From Streptomyces fulvoviolaceus (GTDB taxonomy: Bacteria > Actinomycetota > Actinomycetes > Streptomycetales > Streptomycetaceae), in contig NZ_JOEY01000008.1 in NCBI RefSeq assembly GCF_000718165.1, positions 160,899-224,898 of the forward strand: a stretch of 64,000 bases of DNA. Reading direction: 5' to 3'. Under the pieces are notes generated by a model. The model worked only from the letters and a program-made list of their open reading frames with translations. It ran no database searches and was not told where the DNA came from. Positions within the stretch are counted from its first letter, which is position 1, and every line of letters starts with the position of its first letter. Shown here one piece after another: positions 8,185 through 17,041 of the stretch. The position numbers and the translations under genes were made by a program.

Positions 8185-9920
8185 GTCGCTTCGCCTTCCG
8201 GATGACGCGGGATGACGGGCAGGATCACGTGCGAGGGACGGGACGCGTCGTGGAAGACGGTCTGTTCGGCGACGACGAAGTCCGCGGCGGTGGCGGTCCC
8301 CGCAGGGGCGCCGTTGCCGGGATTGACGTCGTAGCAGGGGAAGTTCGAGCTCGCCACGTCGAGCCGGATGCGGTGGCCCGCCTTGAAGACCTGGCTGGTG
8401 GGCATCAGGTCGATCACGTAGCGGTACGGCCGCCCCGACCGTGTGTCGACCGCTGTTTCGGGTCCTTCCCGGAAACGGGCGCGCACGATGCCGTCGGTGA
8501 CTCCCATCGCGCGTCCGTCGGGCCAGACGTCGACCAGGCGCGCCGTGAAGTCGGTGTCCGCCGCGGAGGTCGCGGCGTGGAGGACGACCCGCACCGGGCC
8601 GGTCACCTCGACGTCCTCGGTGAGTGGCGCGCCCGTGAACCGCAGGATGTCCGAGCGGTGGTCGAGTACGCGCTGGTCGCGTGGGCCCGGCAGGTAGCCG
8701 GTCCCGCCGTCGCTGCCTCCGGTCATCAAGGTGGCGCCTCCGACCGTCGGGACGGGATCGGCAGGGTCGTGCGCGAATCCGGAGGGGGCCGCGCCGGCGA
8801 CCGGAGGGACCGGTGAGAGATCACCGGTCGGGTGCAGGTACCACGGTGTCCACGTGGTGCGGGCGAGAGGCCACTCGTCCTCGTGCCGCCAGACGTTGTC
8901 GCCCATGACGAAGAGGGTGACCGCGGGCCGTGCCGTCGTCTCCGGGCGGTCGAGCAGGTGCCGTGCGAGGAAGTCGATCTGCGTCCGCTCCAGGCCGGTC
9001 GCGACATCCGATGCGGCACGCCCGAACGACAGCTCGCCGAGGGCTCCGGTCCGGTCGGTGTGCGACCAGGGCCCCACGATCAGATGCTGCTCGGTGTCCG
9101 CCGCCGCTGCCATGGTGGTGAAGTTGTCGAGCGTCCCGTCGAGGAAGATGTCGAACCAGCCGCCGATGTGCAGAGCGGGCAGCCGGATGCGCTCACGCCG
9201 CCCGGCGTAGCCGAGTTCGGTCCAGTACGCGTCGCGTTGCTCGTGGTCGAGCCAGTCCTGCCATGCCGGGCGCAGTTCCTCCGCCATCGGCAGCTGCCGC
9301 AGCGGCAGGCCGGCGCGCGTCGCGCCGGATGCGGACAGGGCGGTGCGCAGGCGCGCCGCTTCGGCCCTGACGTCCTCGCCGGCATCCGCCGCGCGGGCGA
9401 GTTGCTGCCAGGACTTCAGGACGAACCAGTTGTGTACTTGCCCCAGTTGGACGGCGCCCTGCCGGTACGCGAGACCCCAGTGGTAGTCGGCCGGGGTGAC
9501 GACGGGCACGAGCGCACGCAGCGCGGGCGCGCCCGCCGCCGCGGCGGCGAACTGGGCCATTCCCGAGTACGAGGCACCCAGCATCCCGACCCGCCCGTCA
9601 CACCACGGCTGTGCCGCGCACCACGCGACGGTGTCGGCGCCGTCGTCGGCCTCGTGGGCGAACGGCACGAAGTCCCCGTCAGAGGTGCCTGTGCCGCGGC
9701 ACTGCTGCACGACCACCGCGATTCCGGCCTCGAGCAGGGGTGTGACGGGAACCTGGCGCATGAACGGTTCGCCGTAGGGGGTGCGGACGAGCAGAACCGG
9801 GACGGGACCGTCCCCGTCCGGACGTTGGACGTCGGCCCGCAGCACGGTTCCGTCACGCATCGGGATCTGCTCGTCGTGGTCGAACCGGAAGGTGCGGGGG
9901 CGTCGGTCGAGCTTCGCCAT
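8181..9920 (-). CDS. CocE/NonD-family hydrolase (X-Pro dipeptidyl-peptidase S15-like)
   Basis: 579 residues, about the length of bacterial cocaine esterase. IPMRDGTVLRADVQRP starts the alpha/beta hydrolase domain. GMLGASYSGMAQ holds the nucleophile Ser in GxSxxG, LHIGGWFDIFLDG carries the catalytic Asp, and VGPWSHTD carries the His. The C-terminal jelly-roll (from about residue 370) ends with the typical KAGHRIRLDVASSNFPCYDV. It probably hydrolyses an ester, perhaps one made by Baeyer-Villiger oxidation by the adjacent luciferase-like enzyme. The chosen ATG lies ten bases after the stop of that gene; upstream in-frame codons would run into it. Confidence 0.92.
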   Translation of the reverse strand: MAKLDRRPRTFRFDHDEQIPMRDGTVLRADVQRPDGDGPVPVLLVRTPYGEPFMRQVPVTPLLEAGIAVVVQQCRGTGTSDGDFVPFAHEADDGADTVAWCAAQPWCDGRVGMLGASYSGMAQFAAAAAGAPALRALVPVVTPADYHWGLAYRQGAVQLGQVHNWFVLKSWQQLARAADAGEDVRAEAARLRTALSASGATRAGLPLRQLPMAEELRPAWQDWLDHEQRDAYWTELGYAGRRERIRLPALHIGGWFDIFLDGTLDNFTTMAAAADTEQHLIVGPWSHTDRTGALGELSFGRAASDVATGLERTQIDFLARHLLDRPETTARPAVTLFVMGDNVWRHEDEWPLARTTWTPWYLHPTGDLSPVPPVAGAAPSGFAHDPADPVPTVGGATLMTGGSDGGTGYLPGPRDQRVLDHRSDILRFTGAPLTEDVEVTGPVRVVLHAATSAADTDFTARLVDVWPDGRAMGVTDGIVRARFREGPETAVDTRSGRPYRYVIDLMPTSQVFKAGHRIRLDVASSNFPCYDVNPGNGAPAGTATAADFVVAEQTVFHDASRPSHVILPVIPRHPEGEAT

Positions 9921-9930
9921 CGCCGCCTCG

Positions 9931-10995
9931 TCAGTCGAGCTTCTTGGCGACCGGCAGGACTTCCCTGGCGAACAGTTCGAGGCTCGCCCGGGCCTGGTCC
10001 AGCGGCATCGCGCCATAGGACGGAGCGAGTTGAAGCTCGAAGCTCCCCATCACCTCGTGGATGTGGTGCAGCTTCTCGAGCACCTCGTCGGGGGTACCCA
10101 CCAGGGCCGCGGCCGCGTATCGCGCTGCCGCGTTGTCCAGTCCGAACTCCCGCAGCTGCTTCGCCTGCTCGGCATGCCGCTGGTAGCCGGAGACGTTGTT
10201 GAAGTGATCGCCGGCCATGTCGTAGTGCTTGACGTTCGAGTAGAAGAAGCGGGTGATGTACTCCTTGGCGCGCTGCCGGGCCAGGTCCCCGTCCTCGTGG
10301 CAGTACAGGTTGAGGTTGATCGCGATGGGAGGCGCGTCGACGCCGTGGGCCGCGCTGTACTGCTCCCGGTACGCGGTGAAGTTGGCCATGCTGTCCTCGA
10401 CCGGACGGGTCTGGAAGGCCAGCAGCCGGGCGCGGACCGCCACCGCGGAGGCCATCGAGTCCGGCGACCCGGCGACACAGTAGAGCCGGTCGGCGAACGA
10501 CGCCTCGGGCCTGGGCCGCAACTCCACTTCGGGCTGAGGGTAGAAGGGCCCGTCCCCGGAGACCACACCCGACTCCAGAGCCGTCACGATCATGCCGGCC
10601 GCCTCGTCGAACCGGCCGCGTGATTCGCCCATGTCGACGCGGAAGGCCTCGTACTCCGTCCGTGCCAGGCCCCGCCCCATGCCGAACATCGCGCGGCCGT
10701 TCGACAGGATGTCGAGCACGATCATCTTCTCCGCGACCCGCAGCGGGTCATGCCAGGGCAGGATCACCGCCCCCGTGCCCAGCCGGACCCGCTCGGTCCT
10801 GGCGGCGACCCAGCTCAGGAACTGCGTGTTGTCGGGGCACATGCTGTAGCTGTCGAAGTGGTGCTCGACCGACCAGACCGCGTCGAAGTCGAGTTCCTCG
10901 GCCCGCACCGCCAGATCCGCCTCGGCGCGGAACATGTCCGCGTCCGAAAGGTTCTCGTGGAGGTTCCCGAATCCCAGGCTGATGCCTATTTGCAT
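9931..10995 (-). CDS. LLM-class flavin-dependent monooxygenase (bacterial luciferase-like)
   Basis: 354 residues with the luciferase-like barrel: MQIGISLGFGNLHENL, AVWSVEHHFDSYSMCPDN, TERVRLGTGAVILPWHDPLR and NGRAMFGMGRGLA are all family landmarks. The length and the operon with a flavin reductase point to an FMNH2-dependent two-component monooxygenase, not an F420 enzyme. Members include alkanal monooxygenases and type II Baeyer-Villiger monooxygenases. It is the first gene of a five-gene operon with a clear promoter and regulator-like repeat at 11046-11094. Confidence 0.92.
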   Translation of the reverse strand: MQIGISLGFGNLHENLSDADMFRAEADLAVRAEELDFDAVWSVEHHFDSYSMCPDNTQFLSWVAARTERVRLGTGAVILPWHDPLRVAEKMIVLDILSNGRAMFGMGRGLARTEYEAFRVDMGESRGRFDEAAGMIVTALESGVVSGDGPFYPQPEVELRPRPEASFADRLYCVAGSPDSMASAVAVRARLLAFQTRPVEDSMANFTAYREQYSAAHGVDAPPIAINLNLYCHEDGDLARQRAKEYITRFFYSNVKHYDMAGDHFNNVSGYQRHAEQAKQLREFGLDNAAARYAAAALVGTPDEVLEKLHHIHEVMGSFELQLAPSYGAMPLDQARASLELFAREVLPVAKKLD

Positions 10996-11045
10996 TGCGG
11001 CTTCCCTTCTCCGGCCCTGGCGCTGTCGCTCGGCGAGCTGCGCTG

Positions 11046-11094
11046 ATTCGGACAGTAGGGCGCAGGAGAAGGGTGTTCGGGTCTCAATCTGAGA
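11046..11094 (-). promoter_or_regulatory. Inverted repeat and promoter core before the monooxygenase operon
   Basis: Read on the minus strand, TCTCAGATTGAGA (11094 down to 11082) is an inverted repeat TCTCA-N3-TGAGA. After 23 bases comes CTACTGTCCGAAT (11058 down to 11046), whose TACTGT could be a -10 box. The same repeat and core, with the same 23-base spacing, precede the aldehyde dehydrogenase gene at 13109-13157. The repeat ends 87 bases before the ATG. Confidence 0.75.
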
Positions 11095-11135
11095 TCGCGC
11101 CGGACGCCGGGGAATTCGAAGCTTCGGAAAGGCCG

Positions 11136-12983
11136 CTATTCGTGGATGCCGAACTGTTTGATGCGGCGGTAAATGGTCGCCCGGGACAGACCGAGCACGG
11201 CGGCGGCCGCTTCCTTGTCCCCGGCGGCTTCCCGTATCGCCGTCACGATGGCATGACGCTCGAGTCGCTCCAGGCGCCCCAGGTGCCTGCGCGGGTCGCC
11301 GTCCAGCAGCTCCGCGGGCAGGTCGTCCAAGGTGATGTCCCCGGCGCGGGCGGGTACGGCGCCCTTGCCGGACCCGGCGTATGGATCCACGCGGTTGGCG
11401 AGGGCCGACGCGAGCACCTGCCGCAGTTGGCGGACATTGCCCGGCCAGCTGCTGCGCAGAAGCACGGCCATGGCGTCGGGCGTACAGCTCGGCAGCCCGG
11501 GTTCCGACGTCAGTTCGGCGATCAGGTCCGCGACCAGGCGGGGGATGTCCTCGACACGGTCGCGCAACGGTGGAACGTCGATGATCACAGGCAGCATTCC
11601 GACGACCGGGGCGAGATCCTCGCGCGAGAGAATCCCTTCACCGGCGGTCACCCGGCAGTGTGCGGCGGCCGTGTCCAGCGCTCGGCGGAACGTCGCCACC
11701 AGTTCGGGTGCGAGTGAGTCGAGATGGCGAACCACCACGGTCGCGGCAGGGTCCACCAGCGCGGCCGTCAGCCGTCCCGCCCACTGTGACGGCTCCGCCG
11801 CGGAGCGTTCGGCATCGAGAACCGTGAAGTTCCGGGCCGGTGACGACCGTTCCGGCCCGGTGGCAAGTCGGGTCTTGCCGGAACCCTGCTCGCCGCGGAG
11901 CAGGACCGGCAGCCCGCTCCGCTCGGCCTGCTCGATACGGGCATGCAGGCGGTCCTCCGTGGTGGAACTCGTTTCCCGGTGCGCGGGTTTCCGCCGCGGA
12001 CGGTCGGGACGACGTGTCACCACCTCCACGACGACTCCCCCGGCCGCGCCGCCGGGCGAAGCCACGGGGTGGCATACGGCACGCAGTTCTTCGTCCCCCG
12101 GCCCGGGACTCAGCTCGATCGTCCACTGCCGGCCATCGGCGACCGCGTCCAGGAGCCGGTGCCGCAACAGGTCCTGGTCGGTCCGAGCGAACATCCGGCG
12201 GGCGGCCGCGTTCGCGACGAACACCGTGCCGCCCAGGGCGAGGACCGGGCCGGTGGCACGCCGCGACACCCTGAGGAACGCGTCGAACAGGGCGCGTTCG
12301 GCGAGGGATCGGCCCAGACCCATCCGTTCCTCGATGGACCGCCCCAACTCCTCGGTGAAGGACAGCAGGAGCGGACTGGCGAACTCATAACGGCTGATCA
12401 GACAGAGCAGACCCGACTCCCGCCGGGTCATGGGGTCGCGGAGCAGAACGCCGGTGGAGGTGATGTCGCGTTCGGCCTCCCTGAAGTGTTCGGTTCCCGA
12501 CACGACGAACGAGTCCTGAACCTCGTACGCCGTGCCCGCCCCGTTGGTCCCCATCTCCGCCTCACCGAAGACGGCGCCCGGGACGGCGCCACGTGCCTGG
12601 CTCCTGCGGACGTAGTCCCGGTCACCGATCGCGCTCAGCAGGCGGCACTCCCGGTCGAACAGCATGGCCCAGGAACCGGCCCCGTCCAGTTGGTCGGAGA
12701 GCCGGTCCAGTACCGGCCGGGCAGCCCGCAGCAACACGCCCTCGCCGTCGACGGGATCAAGCCGTGACACCTGGCTGGTCGTCATGTCGACGCCGCTGAG
12801 AACGCTGCGTTTCCAGGACAGGAGGATCTCCGGCCGGACCTGAAGCGCCTGCCCGCCGGAGCCGTCGACGCTGGCGTTCCGCAGGAAGCGGCGCTTGGCC
12901 TCGCGTGTTCGCTGCCACCCCTCGGGGCCGAAGATCGGGGGCTCTGCCCGGCGTGGCAGTTGTCGTACCACCGCACACCTCAC
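11136..12983 (-). CDS. AcoR-like GAF-AAA-Fis transcriptional regulator without the sigma-54 loop
   Basis: 615 residues. An N-terminal GAF-like sensor occupies about 75-220 (AMLFDRECRLLSAIGD, GTNGAGTAYE). A PAS-like piece follows at about 235-325, then a reduced AAA+ domain with Walker A GEQGSGKT near 365, then a Fis-type helix-turn-helix at the end (KEAAAAVLGLSRATIYRRIK). The GAFTGA sigma-54 contact loop and a normal Walker B are missing, as expected in actinomycetes, which lack sigma-54. It resembles acetoin, propane or cyclic ketone regulators. It sits between two operons that share an inverted repeat and probably activates both in response to the pathway substrate. The start is the first of several possible; the N-terminal 40 residues are less certain. 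Confidence 0.88.
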   Translation of the reverse strand: MRCAVVRQLPRRAEPPIFGPEGWQRTREAKRRFLRNASVDGSGGQALQVRPEILLSWKRSVLSGVDMTTSQVSRLDPVDGEGVLLRAARPVLDRLSDQLDGAGSWAMLFDRECRLLSAIGDRDYVRRSQARGAVPGAVFGEAEMGTNGAGTAYEVQDSFVVSGTEHFREAERDITSTGVLLRDPMTRRESGLLCLISRYEFASPLLLSFTEELGRSIEERMGLGRSLAERALFDAFLRVSRRATGPVLALGGTVFVANAAARRMFARTDQDLLRHRLLDAVADGRQWTIELSPGPGDEELRAVCHPVASPGGAAGGVVVEVVTRRPDRPRRKPAHRETSSTTEDRLHARIEQAERSGLPVLLRGEQGSGKTRLATGPERSSPARNFTVLDAERSAAEPSQWAGRLTAALVDPAATVVVRHLDSLAPELVATFRRALDTAAAHCRVTAGEGILSREDLAPVVGMLPVIIDVPPLRDRVEDIPRLVADLIAELTSEPGLPSCTPDAMAVLLRSSWPGNVRQLRQVLASALANRVDPYAGSGKGAVPARAGDITLDDLPAELLDGDPRRHLGRLERLERHAIVTAIREAAGDKEAAAAVLGLSRATIYRRIKQFGIHE

Positions 12984-13108
12984 TCACCGCGCGATTGTTT
13001 CAAGATGCCGCCGGTCAACAGCGGGAAACCACATCCCCATGTAATGCGAATTTCCATCAGATGACAACGGCCGTGCGGACACCTGCTCGGCCCCGGCGTT
13101 CCCCGCCG

Positions 13109-13157
13109 TCTCAGATTGAGAAGCGATTCGGTCCCCTTCGCCTTCTACGGTGCGAAT
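13109..13157 (+). promoter_or_regulatory. Inverted repeat and promoter core before the aldehyde dehydrogenase operon
   Basis: TCTCAGATTGAGA at 13109-13121 is identical to the repeat before the luciferase-like operon. It is followed after 23 bases by CTACGGTGCGAAT (13145-13157), differing from the other copy at two positions. The repeat ends 86 bases before the GTG start. The matching layout argues for one activator site plus a -10 element (TACGGT), and the AcoR-like protein encoded alongside is the natural candidate. Confidence 0.75.
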
Positions 13158-13206
13158 GGGCGCCGTGACCTGCGCCGCCCACTGCGCGAGGTGAAGGGAC
13201 AACCCA

Positions 13207-14697
13207 GTGCAGGACCACACTGATTTCTATGCGGCAGGTTCCTGGCAACCCAGCCAGAGCGGCACCACCGTGGAAGTGGTGAATCCGTACACGGAGCAGG
13301 TGCTCGGGACGGCGCCGGAGGCAGATGCGAAAGACGTCGACGCGGCGGTGGCGGCGGCCAGGGAGGCGTTCGACGACACCGGCTGGGCCGACTCCCCGGA
13401 TGAGCGCGCCGACTGTCTGGACCGATTCGCGGACGTCCTCGACCGCCGGACCGACGAGATCACCCGGCTGATCAGCAGCGAGATGGGGATGCCCGTCTCG
13501 CTGTGCCGACAGGCCAACGTCCAGTACGCGACGAGCATGATCCGCTACTACGCCGGGCTGGCCCGCGACAGCCGGGATCCGGAGCACCGCGAGCGCCTCT
13601 TCGGCCCGGGCTCCGTAGCGGTGCACCACCGTCCGTACGGGGTCGCCGCGCTCCTCGCGCCGTGGAACTACCCGTTGGTCCTCACGGCCAACAAGCTGGC
13701 CCCGGCACTGGCCTCAGGATGCACCGCCGTGGTGAAGCCCGCGCCCGAGACCTCCCTGTCCGGGCTGCTCCTGGGCGAACTGGCGGACGAGGCCGGGCTG
13801 CCTCCCGGGACGGTGAACATCGTGACCGGAGGCGGCACCACCGGCGAACTGCTGGTCAGGCATCAGGACGTCGACACGGTGGCCTTCACCGGTTCGACGG
13901 CCACCGGCCGCAGGATCGGGGCCATCTGCGGAGAGTCGCTCACCCCCTGCAGTCTGGAACTGGGGGGCAAGTCTGCCGCGATCGTGCTCCCCGACGCAGA
14001 TCTCGACGAGGTCGTCGCGGCCCTCGCCTTCCTCTCCTTCGGCAACGCCGGGCAGACCTGCTTCGGGATGTCCCGGATCCTGGTGCACCGTTCGCGGTAC
14101 GCCGAGCTGGTGGACCGGATGGCGGCGCTCGCGGACGGACAGACGCTCGGTGATCCGCTGGACGAGGCGACCACCGTCGGGCCGGTGGTCAGCGCCCGGC
14201 AGCGGGACAGCATCGAGGGCATGCTGAGCCGGGCCGTCACCGACGGCGCCCGGGTGGTGGCCGGCGGCGGTCGTCCCGGTACGCAGCACCGCGGCTACTT
14301 CGTGGCACCCACCGTCCTCGCGGACATCGACAACTCCTGGGAGATCGCCCAGCAGGAGGTCTTCGGCCCCGTGGTGGCCCTGATCCCCTGTGCGGGGGAG
14401 GCCGAGGCGGTCGCGCTCGCCAATGACTCGGCGTACGGGCTGGCGGGTTCGGTGTGGACCCGGGACCCGGGCCGGGGCGCACGGATCGCCGAGCGGGTGC
14501 ACACCGGGACCTTCGGCATCAACGGCTACCTCCCCGATTTCGGCGCCCCGTTCGGAGGGGTGAAGGCCAGCGGATTCGGCCGGGACTACGGCCTCGAGGC
14601 GATGGATGCCTATCGCTACGCCAAGACCGTCTTCCACCCCGCCGCACAAGAACACACGGCACACACAAGCACGGACACGAAGGAGACGCGGTCATGA
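13207..14697 (+). CDS. NAD(P)-dependent aldehyde dehydrogenase
   Basis: 496 residues from GTG with GAAGGGA seven bases upstream. Family motifs are complete: APWNYPLVL, KPAPETSLSG, FTGSTATGR, the general base Glu in LELGGKSAAI, the nucleophile Cys in FGNAGQTCFG, and EVFGPVV near the end. It overlaps the carotenoid-oxygenase-family gene by four bases (ATGA), so the two are coupled. Since that enzyme family releases aldehydes by cleaving a C=C bond, this dehydrogenase probably oxidises the aldehyde to an acid. The precise aldehyde is unknown. Confidence 0.94.
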   Translation: MQDHTDFYAAGSWQPSQSGTTVEVVNPYTEQVLGTAPEADAKDVDAAVAAAREAFDDTGWADSPDERADCLDRFADVLDRRTDEITRLISSEMGMPVSLCRQANVQYATSMIRYYAGLARDSRDPEHRERLFGPGSVAVHHRPYGVAALLAPWNYPLVLTANKLAPALASGCTAVVKPAPETSLSGLLLGELADEAGLPPGTVNIVTGGGTTGELLVRHQDVDTVAFTGSTATGRRIGAICGESLTPCSLELGGKSAAIVLPDADLDEVVAALAFLSFGNAGQTCFGMSRILVHRSRYAELVDRMAALADGQTLGDPLDEATTVGPVVSARQRDSIEGMLSRAVTDGARVVAGGGRPGTQHRGYFVAPTVLADIDNSWEIAQQEVFGPVVALIPCAGEAEAVALANDSAYGLAGSVWTRDPGRGARIAERVHTGTFGINGYLPDFGAPFGGVKASGFGRDYGLEAMDAYRYAKTVFHPAAQEHTAHTSTDTKETRS

Positions 14698-16118
14698 AGC
14701 CGTTCCTCAAAGACCCCATGCTCACCGGCAATTACGCACCCATCACGGCGGAGAGCCACGCGCCGGATCTGGTGGTCGTCGAAGGGGAACTCCCGGAGGG
14801 GCTGACCGGGACTCTCTATCGCAACGGACCCAACGCCATGCTCTCGGGGGACACTCAGAAGTTCCACTGGTTCGCGGGTGAGGGCATGGTCCACGCCGTG
14901 CACGTGGAGGACGGCCGGGCGTCATACCGCAACCGCTGGGTGAACACCCCCCGCTACCAGGCCCAGCGCAGGCTCGGGCGTCGGGTCGTACCTCTGAATT
15001 TCGACGATCCGGCCGAGGAACTGCCGGGCGAGAACATCCCGGTCGGCACCTCCAACACCCACGTCATCTGGCACGGCGACAGGCTCCTGTCGCTGGACGA
15101 GATCAGTCTGCCGGTCGAGCTCACCCCCGACACCCTGGAGACCATCGGGGCGTGGGACATCGGCGACGACTACCAGGGTCCGATGACCGCACATCCGAGG
15201 TTCGATCCCAACACCGGTGAGATGCTGGCCTTCGGCTGCCAGTCGGAGGGCCCGGGGAGCACCCGGATCTCGTACAGCGTGGTCGACGCGGCCGGCAAGC
15301 TCACCCGGCACGACCACTTCGAGGGCCCCTACATCTCCCTGATGCACGACTTCATCACCACCGACGAGCACGTGATCTTCCCCTTCTTCCCGGCCACCAT
15401 CGATCCCCTCCGTGCCCAGAAGGGTGGCCTCGCCCTCGCCTTTGACCCGGCACAGGGCACACACATCGGGATCATGCGCCGTGACGCCTCGGCGGACACC
15501 GTCCGCTGGTTCACCGGCGAGGCCTGCTACGCCTACCACCACGTCAACGCCTACACGGTGCACGAGAACGGGCGCACCAAGGTCGTCGCCGAGACCATGA
15601 AGTTCCCCCGTATCCCGCTCTTCCCGAGCCTGGACGGCTCCACGCCGCCCAACTTCGTCGACGGCGGCCAACTGGTGCGCTGGACCTTCGACCTGGACGG
15701 CACGAGCAACACCTACACCGAGGAAGTCCTGAACGACCTGCCGGGCGAGTTCCCCCGCCTTGACGACCGGGTCATGGGGCGCCGCCACCGTCACGCCTTC
15801 TACGCCGCCCACCACGGGACGGTCGCCGCGGGTGACTCCTTCAACTCGGTCGTGCACGCCGACATGGTGACCGGCGACCGCCGCGAGTACCTGCCGGGGC
15901 CGGGCCGGTTCGTCATGGAACCGGTGTTCGTCGAGCGCGGCACCGACGCACCGGAGGGCGACGGCTGGCTGCTCACGATCGTCTACGACTCCGCGCGCAA
16001 CCTCAGCGACTTCGTGGTCCTGGACACCGACGACATCTCCGCAGGCCCCGTCGCCCGCGTGGAACTCCCGACCAGGGTGCCCTACGGCTTCCACGGCGGC
16101 TGGCGCGGAATGAAGTAG
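14694..16118 (+). CDS. Carotenoid-oxygenase family dioxygenase (RPE65/lignostilbene type)
   Basis: 474 residues, typical for bacterial alkene-cleaving non-haem iron enzymes. GTLYRNGPNAM and WFAGEGMVHAV open the seven-bladed propeller. The iron His candidates are in TAHPRFDP, LMHDFITT, YHHVNAY and the C-terminal YGFHGGW. Family members split C=C bonds of carotenoids, apocarotenoids, stilbenes or phenylpropenes such as isoeugenol, giving carbonyl products. Cotranscription with an aldehyde dehydrogenase and the shared control with a flavin monooxygenase/esterase operon suggest catabolism of such a compound, not pigment biosynthesis: no carotenoid genes are nearby. Confidence 0.92.
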   Translation: MKPFLKDPMLTGNYAPITAESHAPDLVVVEGELPEGLTGTLYRNGPNAMLSGDTQKFHWFAGEGMVHAVHVEDGRASYRNRWVNTPRYQAQRRLGRRVVPLNFDDPAEELPGENIPVGTSNTHVIWHGDRLLSLDEISLPVELTPDTLETIGAWDIGDDYQGPMTAHPRFDPNTGEMLAFGCQSEGPGSTRISYSVVDAAGKLTRHDHFEGPYISLMHDFITTDEHVIFPFFPATIDPLRAQKGGLALAFDPAQGTHIGIMRRDASADTVRWFTGEACYAYHHVNAYTVHENGRTKVVAETMKFPRIPLFPSLDGSTPPNFVDGGQLVRWTFDLDGTSNTYTEEVLNDLPGEFPRLDDRVMGRRHRHAFYAAHHGTVAAGDSFNSVVHADMVTGDRREYLPGPGRFVMEPVFVERGTDAPEGDGWLLTIVYDSARNLSDFVVLDTDDISAGPVARVELPTRVPYGFHGGWRGMK

Positions 16119-16180
16119 CGCCCACGGCGAAGACTCGGTGTCCCGCCCAGCGACGGCGTCGTCCGGAGACGGGCCGACCA

Positions 16181-16210
16181 GGGATGGCTCAGCATTCGAG
16201 GGGCCATCCC
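16181..16210. terminator. Possible hairpin after the dioxygenase gene
   Basis: GGGATGGC at 16181-16188 pairs with GCCATCCC at 16203-16210 across a 14-base loop. It lies between the convergent dioxygenase and DUF3060 genes. There is no T run and the stem is short, so this is weak. Confidence 0.35.
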
Positions 16211-16360
16211 ATGGCGGGCGCGGCCAACGCTGCCGCGAGCAACGGTCGACACCCGTTCGCCGAGTGCGGCGCGGCCCGTCTCTCGACTGTCAGCCCCTCG
16301 CCCGGTTCGGGCCGAGGCATGCGCCACGACCGCGGAACACCCGCTGCGCCCCGCCCCGTG

Positions 16361-16945
16361 TCAGAGCCTGACGTGGTTGTCGTACGCCTGTCGGCTGACC
16401 CTGTTCACGGTGTAGCCCTTGCCATCGCCTGAGACGCTGGGCTCTTTGCCACCAGCGCCGTTGACCCAGTTCACCGTGACGAAATAGGCGCCGTCCAACC
16501 GGATGGCGCCCACGGTCTCCGCGTTCACCGTGCTGGAGTTGCCCGTGATCTTGATGGTGTCGGCCGCTTCCACGGCTACCGTGTTGAACTTGCCGCCGAT
16601 GGCGACCGTTCCGCATGTTCCCGTGAGCTCGATGGTGTTCGCCTGGCCTTCGATGGAGACGTCGCGCCCGGTGCAGTCGGCGGTCCGCATGCTGTAGCTG
16701 CTGCTGATCTTGAGTGACGCGGTGCCGACGTCGGCGGAATTGGCTGCGGGTGCGTCGGGGGTACCCGCCGAGTCGGCAGCGGCGGGCGAACCAGTGTCAC
16801 CATCGGCCTGCGCCGCTTCGGGGCTCTGGGTGACCGCCTGTTCGTTCTTGGCCGGCGTCGGATCCGACTCATCAGCAGTGCAGCCGACTGTCATCGAGAG
16901 TGTCAGGGCAACGAGGGCGGCGGGCAGGAAGGTCGAGATACGCAT
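16361..16945 (-). CDS. DUF3060-like lipoprotein
   Basis: 194 residues. A signal peptide (MRISTFLPAALVALTLSMTV) ends in a lipobox-like VGC, so the mature protein should start at Cys22 and be membrane-anchored outside the cell. A Ser/Ala/Pro/Asp-rich linker to about residue 75 precedes a beta-helical domain with repeated short strands (IEGQANTIELTGTCGTVAIG), as in DUF3060 proteins. Function is unknown. AGGGAAG lies eight bases before the ATG. It has no clear partnership with either neighbour. Confidence 0.82.
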   Translation of the reverse strand: MRISTFLPAALVALTLSMTVGCTADESDPTPAKNEQAVTQSPEAAQADGDTGSPAAADSAGTPDAPAANSADVGTASLKISSSYSMRTADCTGRDVSIEGQANTIELTGTCGTVAIGGKFNTVAVEAADTIKITGNSSTVNAETVGAIRLDGAYFVTVNWVNGAGGKEPSVSGDGKGYTVNRVSRQAYDNHVRL

Positions 16946-17041
16946 GGCAGTACTTCCCTTTTCTGCGGTGAATTCGCGGTCTGCCGGTTTCCTGTGGAAT
17001 CTCGTTGAGGCAAAAGCCGGGACAGGCGCGCAGGCGCAGGG

